The notes: a model not told the origin generated them from the sequence alone. Shown: positions 37,748-46,633, counted from the stretch's first letter. The stretch is DNA of 64,000 nucleotides from Marinococcus sp. PL1-022 (GCF_033845285.1 NZ_JAWXCX010000001.1:449495-513494), one strand, 5' to 3'. Translations and numbers: made by a program.

Positions 37748-38056
37748 TAAGGTACACCTCCAAGAATCTTTTCAAATTTCAATCCATTATAATACTGATT
37801 GAGAAAAATAGAAACCAATTGAGAAATTGTTTCAAGAGTTACATTGTAACATAAGCAAAATCAGTGCCAAGGGTATTTCCCTTCCGCATTTTGGAAGAAG
37901 AGATGAAAAAAGGTGAAAATCGGGAAAAAGGTTGAAATATTATAGCAAAACCCATAATATTAAGTACGGGGTTTATGTCTATTTTTTTACAAAAAGCAAC
38001 GCGTTAAAAGCAAAAAACGAAGCGAACTTTTCTTTTTTATTAAAGAAAAGGCGGTT

Positions 38057-38065
38057 TGATATAGT
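38057..38065 (+). promoter_or_regulatory. Extended -10 promoter of ndh
   Basis: TGA-TATAGT at 38057-38065; no good -35 upstream, so activity relies on the extended -10. Confidence 0.45.
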
Positions 38066-38070
38066 TGTGT

Positions 38071-38088
38071 ACGTGAAATAAATCACAT
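38071..38088. promoter_or_regulatory. Rex-like operator upstream of ndh
   Basis: ACGTGAAATAAATCACAT agrees with the Rex consensus TTGTGAAATATTTCACAA at 13 of 18 positions, keeping the GTGA-N6-TCAC dyad. It lies just after the -10 box. B. subtilis ndh is known to be repressed by Rex at low NADH/NAD+ ratio. Confidence 0.6.
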
Positions 38089-38134
38089 ACATGAGCTGCT
38101 TTTAACAAAAATCTAAAAAATGGAAGTGATTGAC

Positions 38135-39337
38135 ATGGCAGGAAAAACAAATATTGTTGTTTTAGGCGCTGGCTATGCTGGTCTCGTTTCCGCTTCTAAG
38201 CTCGCAAAAGAAGTAGGAACAGACAATGCAAACATTACGCTGGTCAGCAGGCACGATTATCATTACCAAACCACCTGGCTGCATGAGCCGGCTGCAGGAA
38301 CGCTTCACCATGACCGCACCCGTATTAAAGTCAGTAAAATTCTTGATTTAAATAAAATTAACTTCGTGCAGGACGAAGCTACGAAGGTCGTTACAGAAGA
38401 AAAGAAGGTAACGCTTGCTTCTGGCGGTGAACTGCAGTACGACTACATCATCGTAGGTGTTGGGGCTATCTCTGAAACGTTCGGCATCGAAGGCGTTTAT
38501 GAAAACTCCTACCACCGTTGGACCGTGGACGGCGCCCGCCAGATGAAAGACCGTATTGAATATATGTTTGCCCGCTATCACAGCGACGAAGCAAAAGAAG
38601 AAGACCTGACGTTCGTTGTAGCAGGCGCCGGCTTTACCGGTATGGAATTTATGGGCGAGCTGAGTGAGCGCGTGCCTAAGCTTTGCAAAGAGTACGATGT
38701 GCCGCGCAATAAAGTAAAAATGTACGTTATTGAAGCGATGCCGACAGCGCTTCCAGGCTTTGATCCGGAGCTTGTGGAGTATGCGATGAATTTACTTGAA
38801 AACCGGGGAGTAGAATTCAAACTGGATTCACCGATCAAAGCAGTAACGGAAAACAGCGTCGAGCTGAATACTGGGGAATCCGTAAAAACATCGACAGTAA
38901 TCTGGGCAACTGGTGTCCGCGGCAACCCGCTTATCGAGGAGTCCGGCTTTGAAAACAACCGTGCCCGTGTGAAAGTTGATGATGATCTGCGTGCTCCCGG
39001 CCACGAACGCGAATTTATTATTGGTGACTGTTCCCTGATCATCAATACAGAAATCGACCGTCCATTCCCGCCGACAGCTCAAATCGCTCTCCAGCAGGGC
39101 GAAACAGCTGCCGATAACATCAAAGCATTGATGGAAGGACGTCCGACAGAAGCATTTGTAGCCGATATCAAAGGTACAGTGGCTTCTCTCGGTGGAAAAG
39201 AAGCGATTGGCGTTGTAGGTTCGAAAAAGCTTTACGGCCGTCCCGCCTACTTTATGAAAAAAGTAATCGAAAACCGTGCATTATGGGTTCTCGGCGGCTT
39301 TGGCTTCCTGCTTCGCAAAGGACAAAGCCCGTTCTAA
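38135..39337 (+). CDS. ndh: Type II NADH dehydrogenase
   Basis: Single-subunit, non-proton-pumping NADH:menaquinone oxidoreductase on the inner membrane face. 400 residues from ATG 38135 (GGAAGTGA upstream), which gives the usual N-terminus; an ATG 15 nt earlier overlaps that site. Motifs: FAD site LGAGYAGL, NAD site VVAGAGFTGMEF, C-terminal FAD contact GDCS and QIALQQG, and an amphipathic C-terminal membrane-binding stretch. Likely Rex-controlled. It uses the menaquinone for which mqnE is needed. Confidence 0.96.
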   Translation: MAGKTNIVVLGAGYAGLVSASKLAKEVGTDNANITLVSRHDYHYQTTWLHEPAAGTLHHDRTRIKVSKILDLNKINFVQDEATKVVTEEKKVTLASGGELQYDYIIVGVGAISETFGIEGVYENSYHRWTVDGARQMKDRIEYMFARYHSDEAKEEDLTFVVAGAGFTGMEFMGELSERVPKLCKEYDVPRNKVKMYVIEAMPTALPGFDPELVEYAMNLLENRGVEFKLDSPIKAVTENSVELNTGESVKTSTVIWATGVRGNPLIEESGFENNRARVKVDDDLRAPGHEREFIIGDCSLIINTEIDRPFPPTAQIALQQGETAADNIKALMEGRPTEAFVADIKGTVASLGGKEAIGVVGSKKLYGRPAYFMKKVIENRALWVLGGFGFLLRKGQSPF

Positions 39338-39359
39338 AATGATTACAGATTAAACACAG

Positions 39360-39395
39360 AAGAAGCCCCCGGCATAGTTTGCCGGGGGCTTCTTT
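39360..39395. terminator. Bidirectional terminator between ndh and yuiD
   Basis: 13-bp GC-rich stem (39361-39373 with 39381-39393) ending in TTTC; AT-rich on both sides. Confidence 0.8.
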
Positions 39396-39425
39396 CGCGT
39401 ACAGAAATATACAAACCAGGACAGG

Positions 39426-39905
39426 TCACACGATAAAAATCGCATGAGCCGCAAACGTTATAGCAACCCCGAAGATAGCGCCGAAGATAACTTCAATCGG
39501 CTGGTGGCCAAGCAGCTCCTTCAGCTCCTGGCGTTTTTCGGGCTCCCGTTTTTGCTGCCAGGACCGGGCTTCCGTCACGAGACGGTTGAAGTCGTTAACC
39601 AGCTGATTCAATACGGTGGCATGATAGCCCGCGTGCCTCCGGACGCCGGTAGCATCAAACATTACAATAACGCCAAAAACGATGCAGATGGCAAAAAGAT
39701 TCGAATCAAACCCCTGCTCAATACCGATAGCTGTAGAAAGTGAGGTGACAGCTGCGGAGTGGGAGCTTGGCATGCCGCCGGTGCTTGTGATGAGTGAAGC
39801 GTCCCAGGTCTTGGCAGCAATGAAACCAAGGGGTATTTTAATCGCCTGTGCTAATAAGATAGAAGATAATGCCACTAAGAGTGGGAAGTTCTGCAGTAAT
39901 TCCAT
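39426..39905 (-). CDS. yuiD: Divergent PAP2-family membrane protein (YuiD type)
   Basis: 159-residue membrane protein of the PAP2-related 'acid phosphatase/vanadium haloperoxidase-related' family. GGMPSSHSA and the later RRHAGYHAT correspond to the phosphatase core motifs; there are three or four hydrophobic segments. AGAAAGGACG precedes the ATG. The substrate, presumably a lipid or isoprenoid phosphate, is unknown. Convergent to ndh. Confidence 0.85.
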   Translation of the reverse strand: MELLQNFPLLVALSSILLAQAIKIPLGFIAAKTWDASLITSTGGMPSSHSAAVTSLSTAIGIEQGFDSNLFAICIVFGVIVMFDATGVRRHAGYHATVLNQLVNDFNRLVTEARSWQQKREPEKRQELKELLGHQPIEVIFGAIFGVAITFAAHAIFIV

Positions 39906-40187
39906 TCACGAACGTCCTTTCTGAATTTTGGCAGTTAGTAAGGATAAGGAACAGCCCACATTATGATAAATATAAGTACAGGCAACAATATTTTATCACA
40001 TGGCATCAGGTTCGTCGTGCCATCACCTAAAGAAAGCAGGAAAAGATGAACAAACTAAAAAATAGATTCATTCCAGAAAAATCGCTGCTACGGAGGATTT
40101 CAGGGCTAAAGCAGGCGTCAGCATGAATTAATGGGGATTAGGTGCTAGTATGTATAGGATGGAAGGGATAAAATATACCTAAACCAT

Positions 40188-40216
40188 TTGCAACAATTAT
40201 ATATGTTAAGTATACT
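40188..40216 (+). promoter_or_regulatory. Promoter of the TRAP operon
   Basis: TTGCAA (40188-40193), 17-bp spacer, TATACT (40211-40216). Confidence 0.55.
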
Positions 40217-40218
40217 TA
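40207..40218. promoter_or_regulatory. Operator candidate over the TRAP -10 box
   Basis: Perfect 12-bp palindrome TAAGTATACTTA that includes the -10 hexamer; similar GTATAC-centred sites are used by GntR-family repressors of carboxylate and sugar-acid genes. No regulator gene is adjacent. Confidence 0.4.
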
Positions 40219-40343
40219 CACTAACCTATTATAAAAAATTTCCATGCGTACATATTACCGCAGAATGTCAGGTCTGCATCTAACTCAAATCCAGCAAATA
40301 TTTTTTAAAAATTGAAAAAAATGCAGAAATGGGTGTTTGAAAA

Positions 40344-40886
40344 TTGAAAATATTAAAGTGGCTTGACTTAGGGCTCAAACGGACGGAAGAGGCGGTGCTG
40401 TCGCTTGCGATCATTACAATAACGGTGATGGTGGCAGGCAATACCATCAGCAGGAACCTCGGTCTCGGCGGCTGGGCGTTCGCAGAAGAAATCAGCCAGA
40501 TTGCGATTTATATGGCGACATTTCTCGGGCTCGGCTATGTGGCCAGGCAGGGCAGGCATATCAGCATGACGGCATTATTTGATAATGTACCGTACAAGTT
40601 CCGGAAAACGCTGGCGCTTATTATTCCACTCGTTACAGCATTAGTGCTGTTTGCTTTGGCATATTACTCCTACGACTATGTATTGGCATCGCAGAACAGG
40701 GTCACTAACTACCTCCGGATTTCCTATGTTTGGATGGTGGTGTGGGCGCCTGTCGGCTTTCTGCTTGGAGGGGTTCAGTTTCTACGGAACTTCTGGGTAA
40801 ATGTGAAAAATAAAGACGTCTACATCGCAGCAGAGCGAAAAGACTACGATACAGAGCAGGAAGCAAAAGAATCCAACCAACTATAA
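40344..40886 (+). CDS. dctQ: TRAP transporter small permease (DctQ)
   Basis: 180-residue membrane protein with four hydrophobic segments, the DctQ family pattern (EEISQIAIYMATFLGLGYVARQGRHI). TTG start at 40344; the ribosome site is weak (GGGTG), so the exact start is less certain. Together with DctM and DctP it forms a sodium-driven, binding-protein-dependent importer of organic acids. First gene of the operon. Confidence 0.9.
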   Translation: MKILKWLDLGLKRTEEAVLSLAIITITVMVAGNTISRNLGLGGWAFAEEISQIAIYMATFLGLGYVARQGRHISMTALFDNVPYKFRKTLALIIPLVTALVLFALAYYSYDYVLASQNRVTNYLRISYVWMVVWAPVGFLLGGVQFLRNFWVNVKNKDVYIAAERKDYDTEQEAKESNQL

Positions 40887-40914
40887 AATATTCGGAGAAT
40901 GAGAGGAAACAATT

Positions 40915-42189
40915 ATGCTTTTTACATTACTTGCGATAATGGTCATCTTTTTAGCACTTGGTTTTCCTATGATGGTTCCATTGATCCTGGCTCCGCTGGT
41001 GATAGTGCTGTTTTTCTTTGATGCCGTTGATCCGTTCATCATGCTGCAGCAGATGCTTGAGGGAATATCAAGCTATGTACTTCTGGCGGTTCCAATGTTT
41101 ATCTTTGCAGCAGACATTATGTCACAGGGCCACACGTCAAAGCGGCTTCTTGATTTCATCGGCGCTTTTGTCGGACATCTCCGGGGCGGTTATGCAATTA
41201 CCACAGCTGCTGCCTGCACCATTTTCGGTTCGATTTCCGGCTCTACTCAGGCTACGGTGGTGGCAATCGGCGGACCGATGAGGCAGCGGCTGTTAAAGGT
41301 AGGCTACAAAGACTCCACAGCTATTGCTTTTATCATTAATGCAAGCGACGTGGCGTTATTAATTCCGCCGAGTATAGGAATGATTATGTATTCTTTAATT
41401 TCCGGCACTTCCCTTGGGGATATGTTTATAGCGGGCATCGGGCCCGGCCTTCTCGTATTTGCCTTTTTTACTCTTTATGCCTACATACACGCAAAAATTT
41501 ACAGTATCCCGCTTGCAGCTAAAATTCCCTGGAAAGAGCGCGGGAAAATGACCTTTGATGCAATCCTGCCTCTCTTATTTCCAGTTATTATTATTGGGGG
41601 AATTTATTCCGGCCTTTTTACTCCAACAGAAGCAGCGGCAATGGCCGTCGTGTATGCCTTTGTATTGGAAGTTATTATTTACCGTACAGTAAAGCTGAAG
41701 CAGATGTTCAGCATCGCCTTGTCTTCAGGACTCGTAACGTCGGCCGTTTTTATGCTCGTAGCCGGCGGCCAGGTGTTTGCATGGGTCATACAGTTTGCCC
41801 GTATTCCGCAAATGATTACTGATACCTTTCTCGGAGGGGACCCGGGCGCGATTTATGTTTTAATTATTGTCTCCGTCTTTTTCTTTATCGGCTGTATGTT
41901 TGTGGATCCGATTGTAGTGATTCTCATTTTAACCCCAATCTTCTACCCGGCAGCAATCCAGGCAGGAGTGGACCCGGTTCATTTAGGGGTAATTATCACC
42001 TTCCAGGCAGCGCTCGGTTCAGCTACGCCGCCATTTGGCGTCGATATATTCACAGCAAGTGCGGTATTTAATCGATCGTATCTCGATACAATCCGTGGGA
42101 CGCCGCCATTTATTGTAATGATGCTCGTAATTGCCGTGCTGCTTATCTCGTTTGAGCCTATTTCAACGTTTTTACTTCCTGACAATTAA
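40915..42189 (+). CDS. dctM: TRAP transporter large permease (DctM)
   Basis: 424-residue permease with about 12 membrane segments carrying the translocation and sodium sites of the TRAP importer. Typical blocks: the N-terminal GFPMMVPL stretch, SGSTQATVVAIGGPM and PPSIGMIMYS. AGGAAACAATT precedes the ATG. It lies 28 bp after dctQ and 89 bp before dctP. Na+ coupling fits the NSS transporters of this saline-type genome. Confidence 0.94.
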   Translation: MLFTLLAIMVIFLALGFPMMVPLILAPLVIVLFFFDAVDPFIMLQQMLEGISSYVLLAVPMFIFAADIMSQGHTSKRLLDFIGAFVGHLRGGYAITTAAACTIFGSISGSTQATVVAIGGPMRQRLLKVGYKDSTAIAFIINASDVALLIPPSIGMIMYSLISGTSLGDMFIAGIGPGLLVFAFFTLYAYIHAKIYSIPLAAKIPWKERGKMTFDAILPLLFPVIIIGGIYSGLFTPTEAAAMAVVYAFVLEVIIYRTVKLKQMFSIALSSGLVTSAVFMLVAGGQVFAWVIQFARIPQMITDTFLGGDPGAIYVLIIVSVFFFIGCMFVDPIVVILILTPIFYPAAIQAGVDPVHLGVIITFQAALGSATPPFGVDIFTASAVFNRSYLDTIRGTPPFIVMMLVIAVLLISFEPISTFLLPDN

Positions 42190-42278
42190 CAGGAGGCTGG
42201 ATGAGGAAGGAGGCTGCGAATGGCCGCCTCTCCGACAGCCCGATCATTCGTGTTACTACTTATAAGGGGGAATTATAC

Positions 42279-43349
42279 ATGAAAAAGAAAAAGCTTGGTT
42301 TGTTGACGGGGACAACTCTTTCTGCGGCAGCAGTACTGGCTGCCTGCGGCGGTGGCAGTGATGAAAGCAGCGGTGGCGGCGATGGGGAAGAAACATATGA
42401 ATGGACCTTTGTAACAGAGGAAAACGAAGGTCAGGTGCAGTATGAATATGCACAGGAATTTGCGAGCCGGATGGATGAAAAAACAGACGGCCAGGTGGCG
42501 ATCGAGCCGGTGGAGTTCGGCGGCCTCGGCAGTGAAGTAGACCAGGTGGAGCAGCTCCAGCAGGGCGCAGTCGAAATGGCCGTTGTTTCTCCAGGCTTTA
42601 CCGGAACAATGGTAGAGGAAGGCCAGGTTTTCTCGCTGCAGTTTTTGCTTCCAAATGCTCAGGAAGACGTACAGCAGGTGTTGAATGAAAGTGAAGCATT
42701 GAATGATACCCTGGCTGCCAGATACGAAGAAGAAGATATCATGCCGCTTTCCTTTTGGAGTGAAGGGGCGATGCAGTGGACTGGAAACAAAGCGATTGAG
42801 TCTCCGGATGATTTCGACGGTTTTCAAATGAGAACCCAGAACTCGCCGCTGCTTCAGCAGACATACCGGGAATACGGGGCGGATCCTCAGGTGATGAGTG
42901 CAGGAGAGCTTTACACTGCGCTTGACAACGGTACGGTAGACGGTCAGGAAAATCCGCTGTTCTTTATCGAAGCTTCATCCTATGACGAGGTGCAGAGTCA
43001 TTTAATGATTTCCAATCAAAACTCATACGTAGCAATGACGACAGTGAATCCACAGTTCTATAATGAGCTTCCGGATGATCTGAAAGAAACCTTCGATGAG
43101 ACCGTAACGGAAATGCAGGACTGGGTGTATGACGAGCAGGTGGAGCAGAACGAACAGGCCCGCGAGACAATGACCAGTGATTCCGATATTGAACAGGTCG
43201 AATTGAGCGAGGATCAGCGTGCTGAATTCCGGGAAGTTACTCTTCCGATGCGGGATTACTACGTAGAGGAAGTCGGCGGTGACGCAGAAGAAATTTTAAC
43301 AACGCTTGAGGGCGAAATCGAAGAAATCACCGGCGAAACAGTAGAATAG
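42279..43349 (+). CDS. dctP: TRAP transporter solute-binding lipoprotein (DctP)
   Basis: 356-residue extracellular binding protein, anchored through the lipobox LAAC (Cys about 23), followed by a Gly/Ser/Asp linker and the DctP domain. The conserved arginine that clamps the carboxylate of the ligand is probably in GFQMRTQNSPL. ATG 42279 with AAGGGGGAA upstream; a longer in-frame start overlaps the end of dctM and is unlikely. Very acidic. The ligand (a mono- or dicarboxylate) is not known. Confidence 0.93.
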   Translation: MKKKKLGLLTGTTLSAAAVLAACGGGSDESSGGGDGEETYEWTFVTEENEGQVQYEYAQEFASRMDEKTDGQVAIEPVEFGGLGSEVDQVEQLQQGAVEMAVVSPGFTGTMVEEGQVFSLQFLLPNAQEDVQQVLNESEALNDTLAARYEEEDIMPLSFWSEGAMQWTGNKAIESPDDFDGFQMRTQNSPLLQQTYREYGADPQVMSAGELYTALDNGTVDGQENPLFFIEASSYDEVQSHLMISNQNSYVAMTTVNPQFYNELPDDLKETFDETVTEMQDWVYDEQVEQNEQARETMTSDSDIEQVELSEDQRAEFREVTLPMRDYYVEEVGGDAEEILTTLEGEIEEITGETVE

Positions 43350-43358
43350 TAAATTTGT

Positions 43359-43391
43359 AAAACCCCGGCTGAAAGATGCCGGGGTTTTTTT
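43359..43391 (+). terminator. Terminator of the TRAP operon
   Basis: Perfect 9-bp GC-rich stem (43361-43369 with 43378-43386) and T run. Confidence 0.9.
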
Positions 43392-43408
43392 GGACGCAAT
43401 TGTTTAAT

Positions 43409-43437
43409 TTGGAATTATGAGCGGGAAACGATACAAT
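43409..43437 (+). promoter_or_regulatory. Promoter of luxS
   Basis: TTGGAA (43409-43414), 17-bp spacer, TACAAT (43432-43437). Confidence 0.55.
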
Positions 43438-43474
43438 GGACAGAAGAAAATAATAAAGGAGTGAACGTAACGAT

Positions 43475-43951
43475 ATGGCAAAAGTAGAAAGCTTTGAACT
43501 CGATCATACGAAAGTAGTTGCTCCGTACGTGCGTCAGGCAGGAGTCCAGAAGGTTGGAAGCGACGGTATCGTCACTAAATTTGATATTCGTTTCTGCCAG
43601 CCAAACGAGGATAACCTTGAACCACCGACGATTCATACAATGGAGCATTTACTTGCCTTAAATATTCGTGAATATGCAGAAGACTACGACCATTTTGAAG
43701 TCATTGACCTTTCACCGATGGGTTGTCAGACAGGCTTTTATCTGATTATGAACGGGGAGCCGGCGGTAAGTGAGATCATCGATATTCTTGAGAAAACGAT
43801 GAAGGATGGGGTAGAAGTTACCGAAGTACCTGCAGCAACTGAACTGCAGTGCGGTCAGGCGAAGCTTCATGACCTTGATGGCGCCAAGCAGGTATTCCGC
43901 AGCTGGCTTAACCAGGATAAAGCCTCACTCGAACGTGTATTTGAAGCATAA
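43475..43951 (+). CDS. luxS: S-ribosylhomocysteine lyase
   Basis: Cleaves S-ribosylhomocysteine to homocysteine and the AI-2 precursor DPD, completing the activated methyl cycle. 158 residues. Metal ligands His54, His58 (HTMEH) and Cys126, catalytic Glu57 and Cys84 are all present. A consensus AAAGGAG site and its own promoter and terminator make a single-gene unit. Methionine recycling links it to metNIQ and patB. Confidence 0.98.
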   Translation: MAKVESFELDHTKVVAPYVRQAGVQKVGSDGIVTKFDIRFCQPNEDNLEPPTIHTMEHLLALNIREYAEDYDHFEVIDLSPMGCQTGFYLIMNGEPAVSEIIDILEKTMKDGVEVTEVPAATELQCGQAKLHDLDGAKQVFRSWLNQDKASLERVFEA

Positions 43952-43956
43952 TTTTT

Positions 43957-43993
43957 AAAGCATCCTCCCGGTTGGTCCGGGAGGATGCTTTTA
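43957..43993 (+). terminator. Terminator of luxS
   Basis: Perfect 14-bp stem (43958-43971 with 43977-43990), 5-nt loop, T-rich end. Confidence 0.9.
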
Positions 43994-44025
43994 TTTGTTG
44001 CCACTGTAAGTTGAAGCCCAGTATA

Positions 44026-44055
44026 TAAAAAAGCTTCCGGGCTGCCCGGAAGCTT
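44026..44055 (-). terminator. Terminator of the isochorismatase-family gene
   Basis: Minus strand GAAGCTTCCGGG hairpin followed by TTTTTT, directly behind the gene's stop. Confidence 0.8.
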
Positions 44056-44062
44056 CAAGTGT

Positions 44063-44686
44063 TTATGAAGAATGAGTCGGCTGCGGAAGCTCCTGGGCTT
44101 CCTGGATGATTTTTTCCAGATCATAGTCAGTGCTGTCCCTGGTGTCGGCACCAAGCACCTTATTCATCAAATTAATGGCTTCTTCATTGGCATCCATACT
44201 GTTTGATGCGGTGCAGTCCTGCGGAACCATTAATTTATACCCGCGCATATAAGCATCGTTTACTGTAAAGTGGACGCACATATTACCGGCAACGCCGGCG
44301 AATATAATTGTCGTAACCCCCAGGTAGTTCAGCAGTAATTCCAATGGAGTGGCAAAAAAGCCGGAAAACTGAGGCTTGAGTATATAATAGTCATCGTCAT
44401 CGGGAAGGATTTTTTCTACTACTGGTTTGCCCGGTACGCCGTCACGTCTGCAGTATTCTACGAGATCAGGGAAATTACTCTGCCAGCGTCCGTAATTATC
44501 GTTCACATAAATAACAGGGATATCCTTTTCTTTCGCCTGCTTTTTTAAGTTTTTAACATTTTCAGCTGCGTCAAGGGCATGTGGTAGTAACTCGTCACTG
44601 TCCTTAAAATCTAAATCATTTATCATATCCAGAACTACAAAAGCCACACTGGACTGTTGGTTTACATGGGGTTTTTCTGATGCCAT
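44063..44686 (-). CDS. Isochorismatase-family cysteine hydrolase
   Basis: 207-residue hydrolase with the family's Asp-Lys-Cys triad: Asp in VVLDMINDL, Lys in YILKPQFSGF, and the nucleophilic Cys in AGVAGNMCVHFT. Members include nicotinamidases and isochorismatases; here no siderophore or NAD genes are adjacent, so the substrate is open. A C-terminal acidic tail is present. Transcribed alone, divergent from alaR. Confidence 0.88.
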   Translation of the reverse strand: MASEKPHVNQQSSVAFVVLDMINDLDFKDSDELLPHALDAAENVKNLKKQAKEKDIPVIYVNDNYGRWQSNFPDLVEYCRRDGVPGKPVVEKILPDDDDYYILKPQFSGFFATPLELLLNYLGVTTIIFAGVAGNMCVHFTVNDAYMRGYKLMVPQDCTASNSMDANEEAINLMNKVLGADTRDSTDYDLEKIIQEAQELPQPTHSS

Positions 44687-44868
44687 ATTATCGCCTCCAT
44701 TTTTACTGATTCCTTTTTTGAATAAATTTTAAAAGGGTTTTTTGTAATCAACAGCCATTAAAGCAGCGATTCAATTTGAAAATTTCCGTGGAAAGCTTGA
44801 TAATGTTTTATATACCATCCAAAAAATATTATAAAAAAGAAGGACATGTCGTTTGGTGTCCTCTCTTA

Positions 44869-44884
44869 GTGTACAATAGTACAC
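44869..44884. promoter_or_regulatory. Operator candidate upstream of alaR
   Basis: Perfect GTGTAC-AATA-GTACAC palindrome that contains a TACAAT -10-like hexamer (44872-44877), 42 bp before alaR. Probable autoregulatory Lrp-family site. Confidence 0.45.
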
Positions 44885-44925
44885 AAGAGATGTAATTTTG
44901 AAGAGAGAGAAAGGGGCTGCCATTC

Positions 44926-45420
44926 TTGAATGAAAAAGAATTGGAGATTCTGCACTTATTGGAGCAGAACGCCAGAATGGATATTAAAACAATTGCCAAG
45001 CTAATAGATCAAACAGAAGAAGAAGTAGAAATGATGCTGAAAAAATTAGAAGAAAACAAAGTAATTGTCACATACGCTACTGTGGTGGACTGGAGCAAGG
45101 TCAACAACCATGACGGTGTGACGGCGATGATTGATGTAAAAGTCACTCCACAGCGGGGAGTCGGTTTTGATGAAGTAGCGGAACGAATACATCGTTTTCC
45201 GGAGGTCAAAGCTTTGTATTTGGTGTCTGGTACGTATGACCTTCAGGTGGTCATCGAAGGAAAAACGATGTCTGAAATTGCTTCGTTTGTTTCTGGTAAA
45301 CTATCGGCGCTTGATTCGGTTATTTCCACGACGACGCATTTCCGCCTGAAAACATACAAACACGACGGAGTGGTATTTGGCGATGATGATGATGATCACA
45401 GAATGATGGTCTCGCCATGA
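44926..45420 (+). CDS. alaR: Lrp/AsnC-family regulator (AlaR type)
   Basis: 164-residue feast/famine regulator: N-terminal winged helix (about 1-55, DIKTIAKLIDQTEEEVEMML as recognition region) and a C-terminal effector-binding domain. TTG start at 44926, AAAGGGG upstream. Its stop overlaps the aminotransferase start by 4 nt. The pair equals B. subtilis yugG-yugH, where the regulator controls its own alanine transaminase operon. Confidence 0.9.
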   Translation: MNEKELEILHLLEQNARMDIKTIAKLIDQTEEEVEMMLKKLEENKVIVTYATVVDWSKVNNHDGVTAMIDVKVTPQRGVGFDEVAERIHRFPEVKALYLVSGTYDLQVVIEGKTMSEIASFVSGKLSALDSVISTTTHFRLKTYKHDGVVFGDDDDDHRMMVSP

Positions 45421-46595
45421 ATACTTCCTCCACACAGCAGCACAGACTGTCACAAACCGTGCAGCAGTTAAAGCCTTCAGGCATACGCCGGTTTTTTGAT
45501 TTAGCGTCTACGATGGATAACGTCATTTCCCTCGGGGTGGGGGAGCCGGATTTTGTCACTCCGTGGAATGTAAGGGAAGCGAGCATTGTATCAATGGAGA
45601 GGGGCTTTACCTCCTATACGGCTAACGCCGGATTGATTGAGCTTCGGAGGGCAGTTTCATATTATCTCGAGAACTCCTTTGGCGTCTCCTATCATCCGGA
45701 ATCGGATATTGTGATTACTGTGGGGGCAAGTGAAGGCATTGATGCAGCTTTTCGGGCGATTATTAATCCGGGGGATGAAGTCATTGTCGCAGAGCCCTGC
45801 TTTGTCTCCTACGCGCCGATTATTACTATGGCCGGGGGAGTGCCCGTACCGCTTGAAACGACAAAAAAACATGACTTTAAAGTCAATGCAGAAGACCTTG
45901 AAGCCCTTATCACTTCAAAAACGAAAGCAGTGCTTCTTTCTTACCCGAACAACCCTACCGGAGCCCATATGTCAAAAGAAGAGCTTGAGCCAGTCGTAAA
46001 GGTCATTAAGGATTATGACCTGCTGGCTGTATCGGATGAAATTTACGCAGAACTCAGCTACGATTATGAGCATGCCAGCCTGCCGGCATTTCCGGGCATG
46101 CTTGAGCGTACAATTTTGATCTCCGGCTTTTCAAAAGCCTTTGCAATGACAGGGTGGAGGGTAGGCTATGTGTGCGGACCGAAAGATATTATGGCTGCAG
46201 TACTCAAAATTCACCAGTATACGATGATGTGCGCGTCCACCTCCGCCCAGTTTGGAGCGCTCGAAGCGTTGAAAAACGGGCGTGCCGATGTCGAGAAAAT
46301 GGTGGCAAGCTATAGGCAGCGCCGCAATTATTTAGTGAAGACATTTGCGGAGATGGGGCTCGAATGTCACACACCGCTCGGCGCGTTCTATGCGTTTCCT
46401 TCGATTGAAAAGCTTGGCATGGATGCCGAAGCATTTGCCGAGACGTTTCTCACAGAGGAGCAGGTGGCTGTGGTGCCGGGAACGGTCTTTGGCGCAGGGG
46501 GAGAAGGGCATGTCCGCTGCTCGTATGCTACTTCGCTGGAGTCGCTTGTAGAGGCGATGGACCGGTTCAAACGCTTCATGGACCGGCACGGATAA
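45417..46595 (+). CDS. alaT: Class I aminotransferase (AlaT type)
   Basis: 392-residue fold-type I PLP aminotransferase; the PLP lysine is in SGFSKAFAMTGWR, with substrate-carboxylate arginine near the C-terminus (HVRCSYA). By gene order with alaR, the alanine transaminase of B. subtilis (YugH) is the best match, although related enzymes accept aromatic substrates. ATGA overlap with alaR indicates coupling. Terminator follows. Confidence 0.9.
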   Translation: MNTSSTQQHRLSQTVQQLKPSGIRRFFDLASTMDNVISLGVGEPDFVTPWNVREASIVSMERGFTSYTANAGLIELRRAVSYYLENSFGVSYHPESDIVITVGASEGIDAAFRAIINPGDEVIVAEPCFVSYAPIITMAGGVPVPLETTKKHDFKVNAEDLEALITSKTKAVLLSYPNNPTGAHMSKEELEPVVKVIKDYDLLAVSDEIYAELSYDYEHASLPAFPGMLERTILISGFSKAFAMTGWRVGYVCGPKDIMAAVLKIHQYTMMCASTSAQFGALEALKNGRADVEKMVASYRQRRNYLVKTFAEMGLECHTPLGAFYAFPSIEKLGMDAEAFAETFLTEEQVAVVPGTVFGAGGEGHVRCSYATSLESLVEAMDRFKRFMDRHG

Positions 46596-46605
46596 AAGAG
46601 CAAGG

Positions 46606-46633
46606 ACCGGCAGGTTTTCTCTGCCGGTTTTTT
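46606..46633 (+). terminator. Terminator of alaRT
   Basis: 8-bp ACCGGCAG/CTGCCGGT stem, TTTTTT tail. Confidence 0.85.

Larger units (their letters stand above)
37748..38134. other. Divergent intergenic region yumC-ndh
   Basis: Holds the yumC promoter region on the minus strand (TATAAT at about 37784-37789) with two direct copies of TTGAGAAA (about 37798-37827), and the ndh promoter and Rex-like box on the plus strand. The middle 200 bp are AT-rich with nothing else I can name. Confidence 0.45.
39906..40343. other. Intergenic region upstream of the TRAP operon
   Basis: About 440 bp, AT-rich. It contains a weak 26-codon frame (40046-40126, GCAGG upstream, product without recognisable features), the regulated-looking promoter at 40188-40216, and a leader of about 120 nt before dctQ with a small CAGA/TCTG hairpin (about 40261-40276). 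Nothing else was recognised. Confidence 0.4.
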
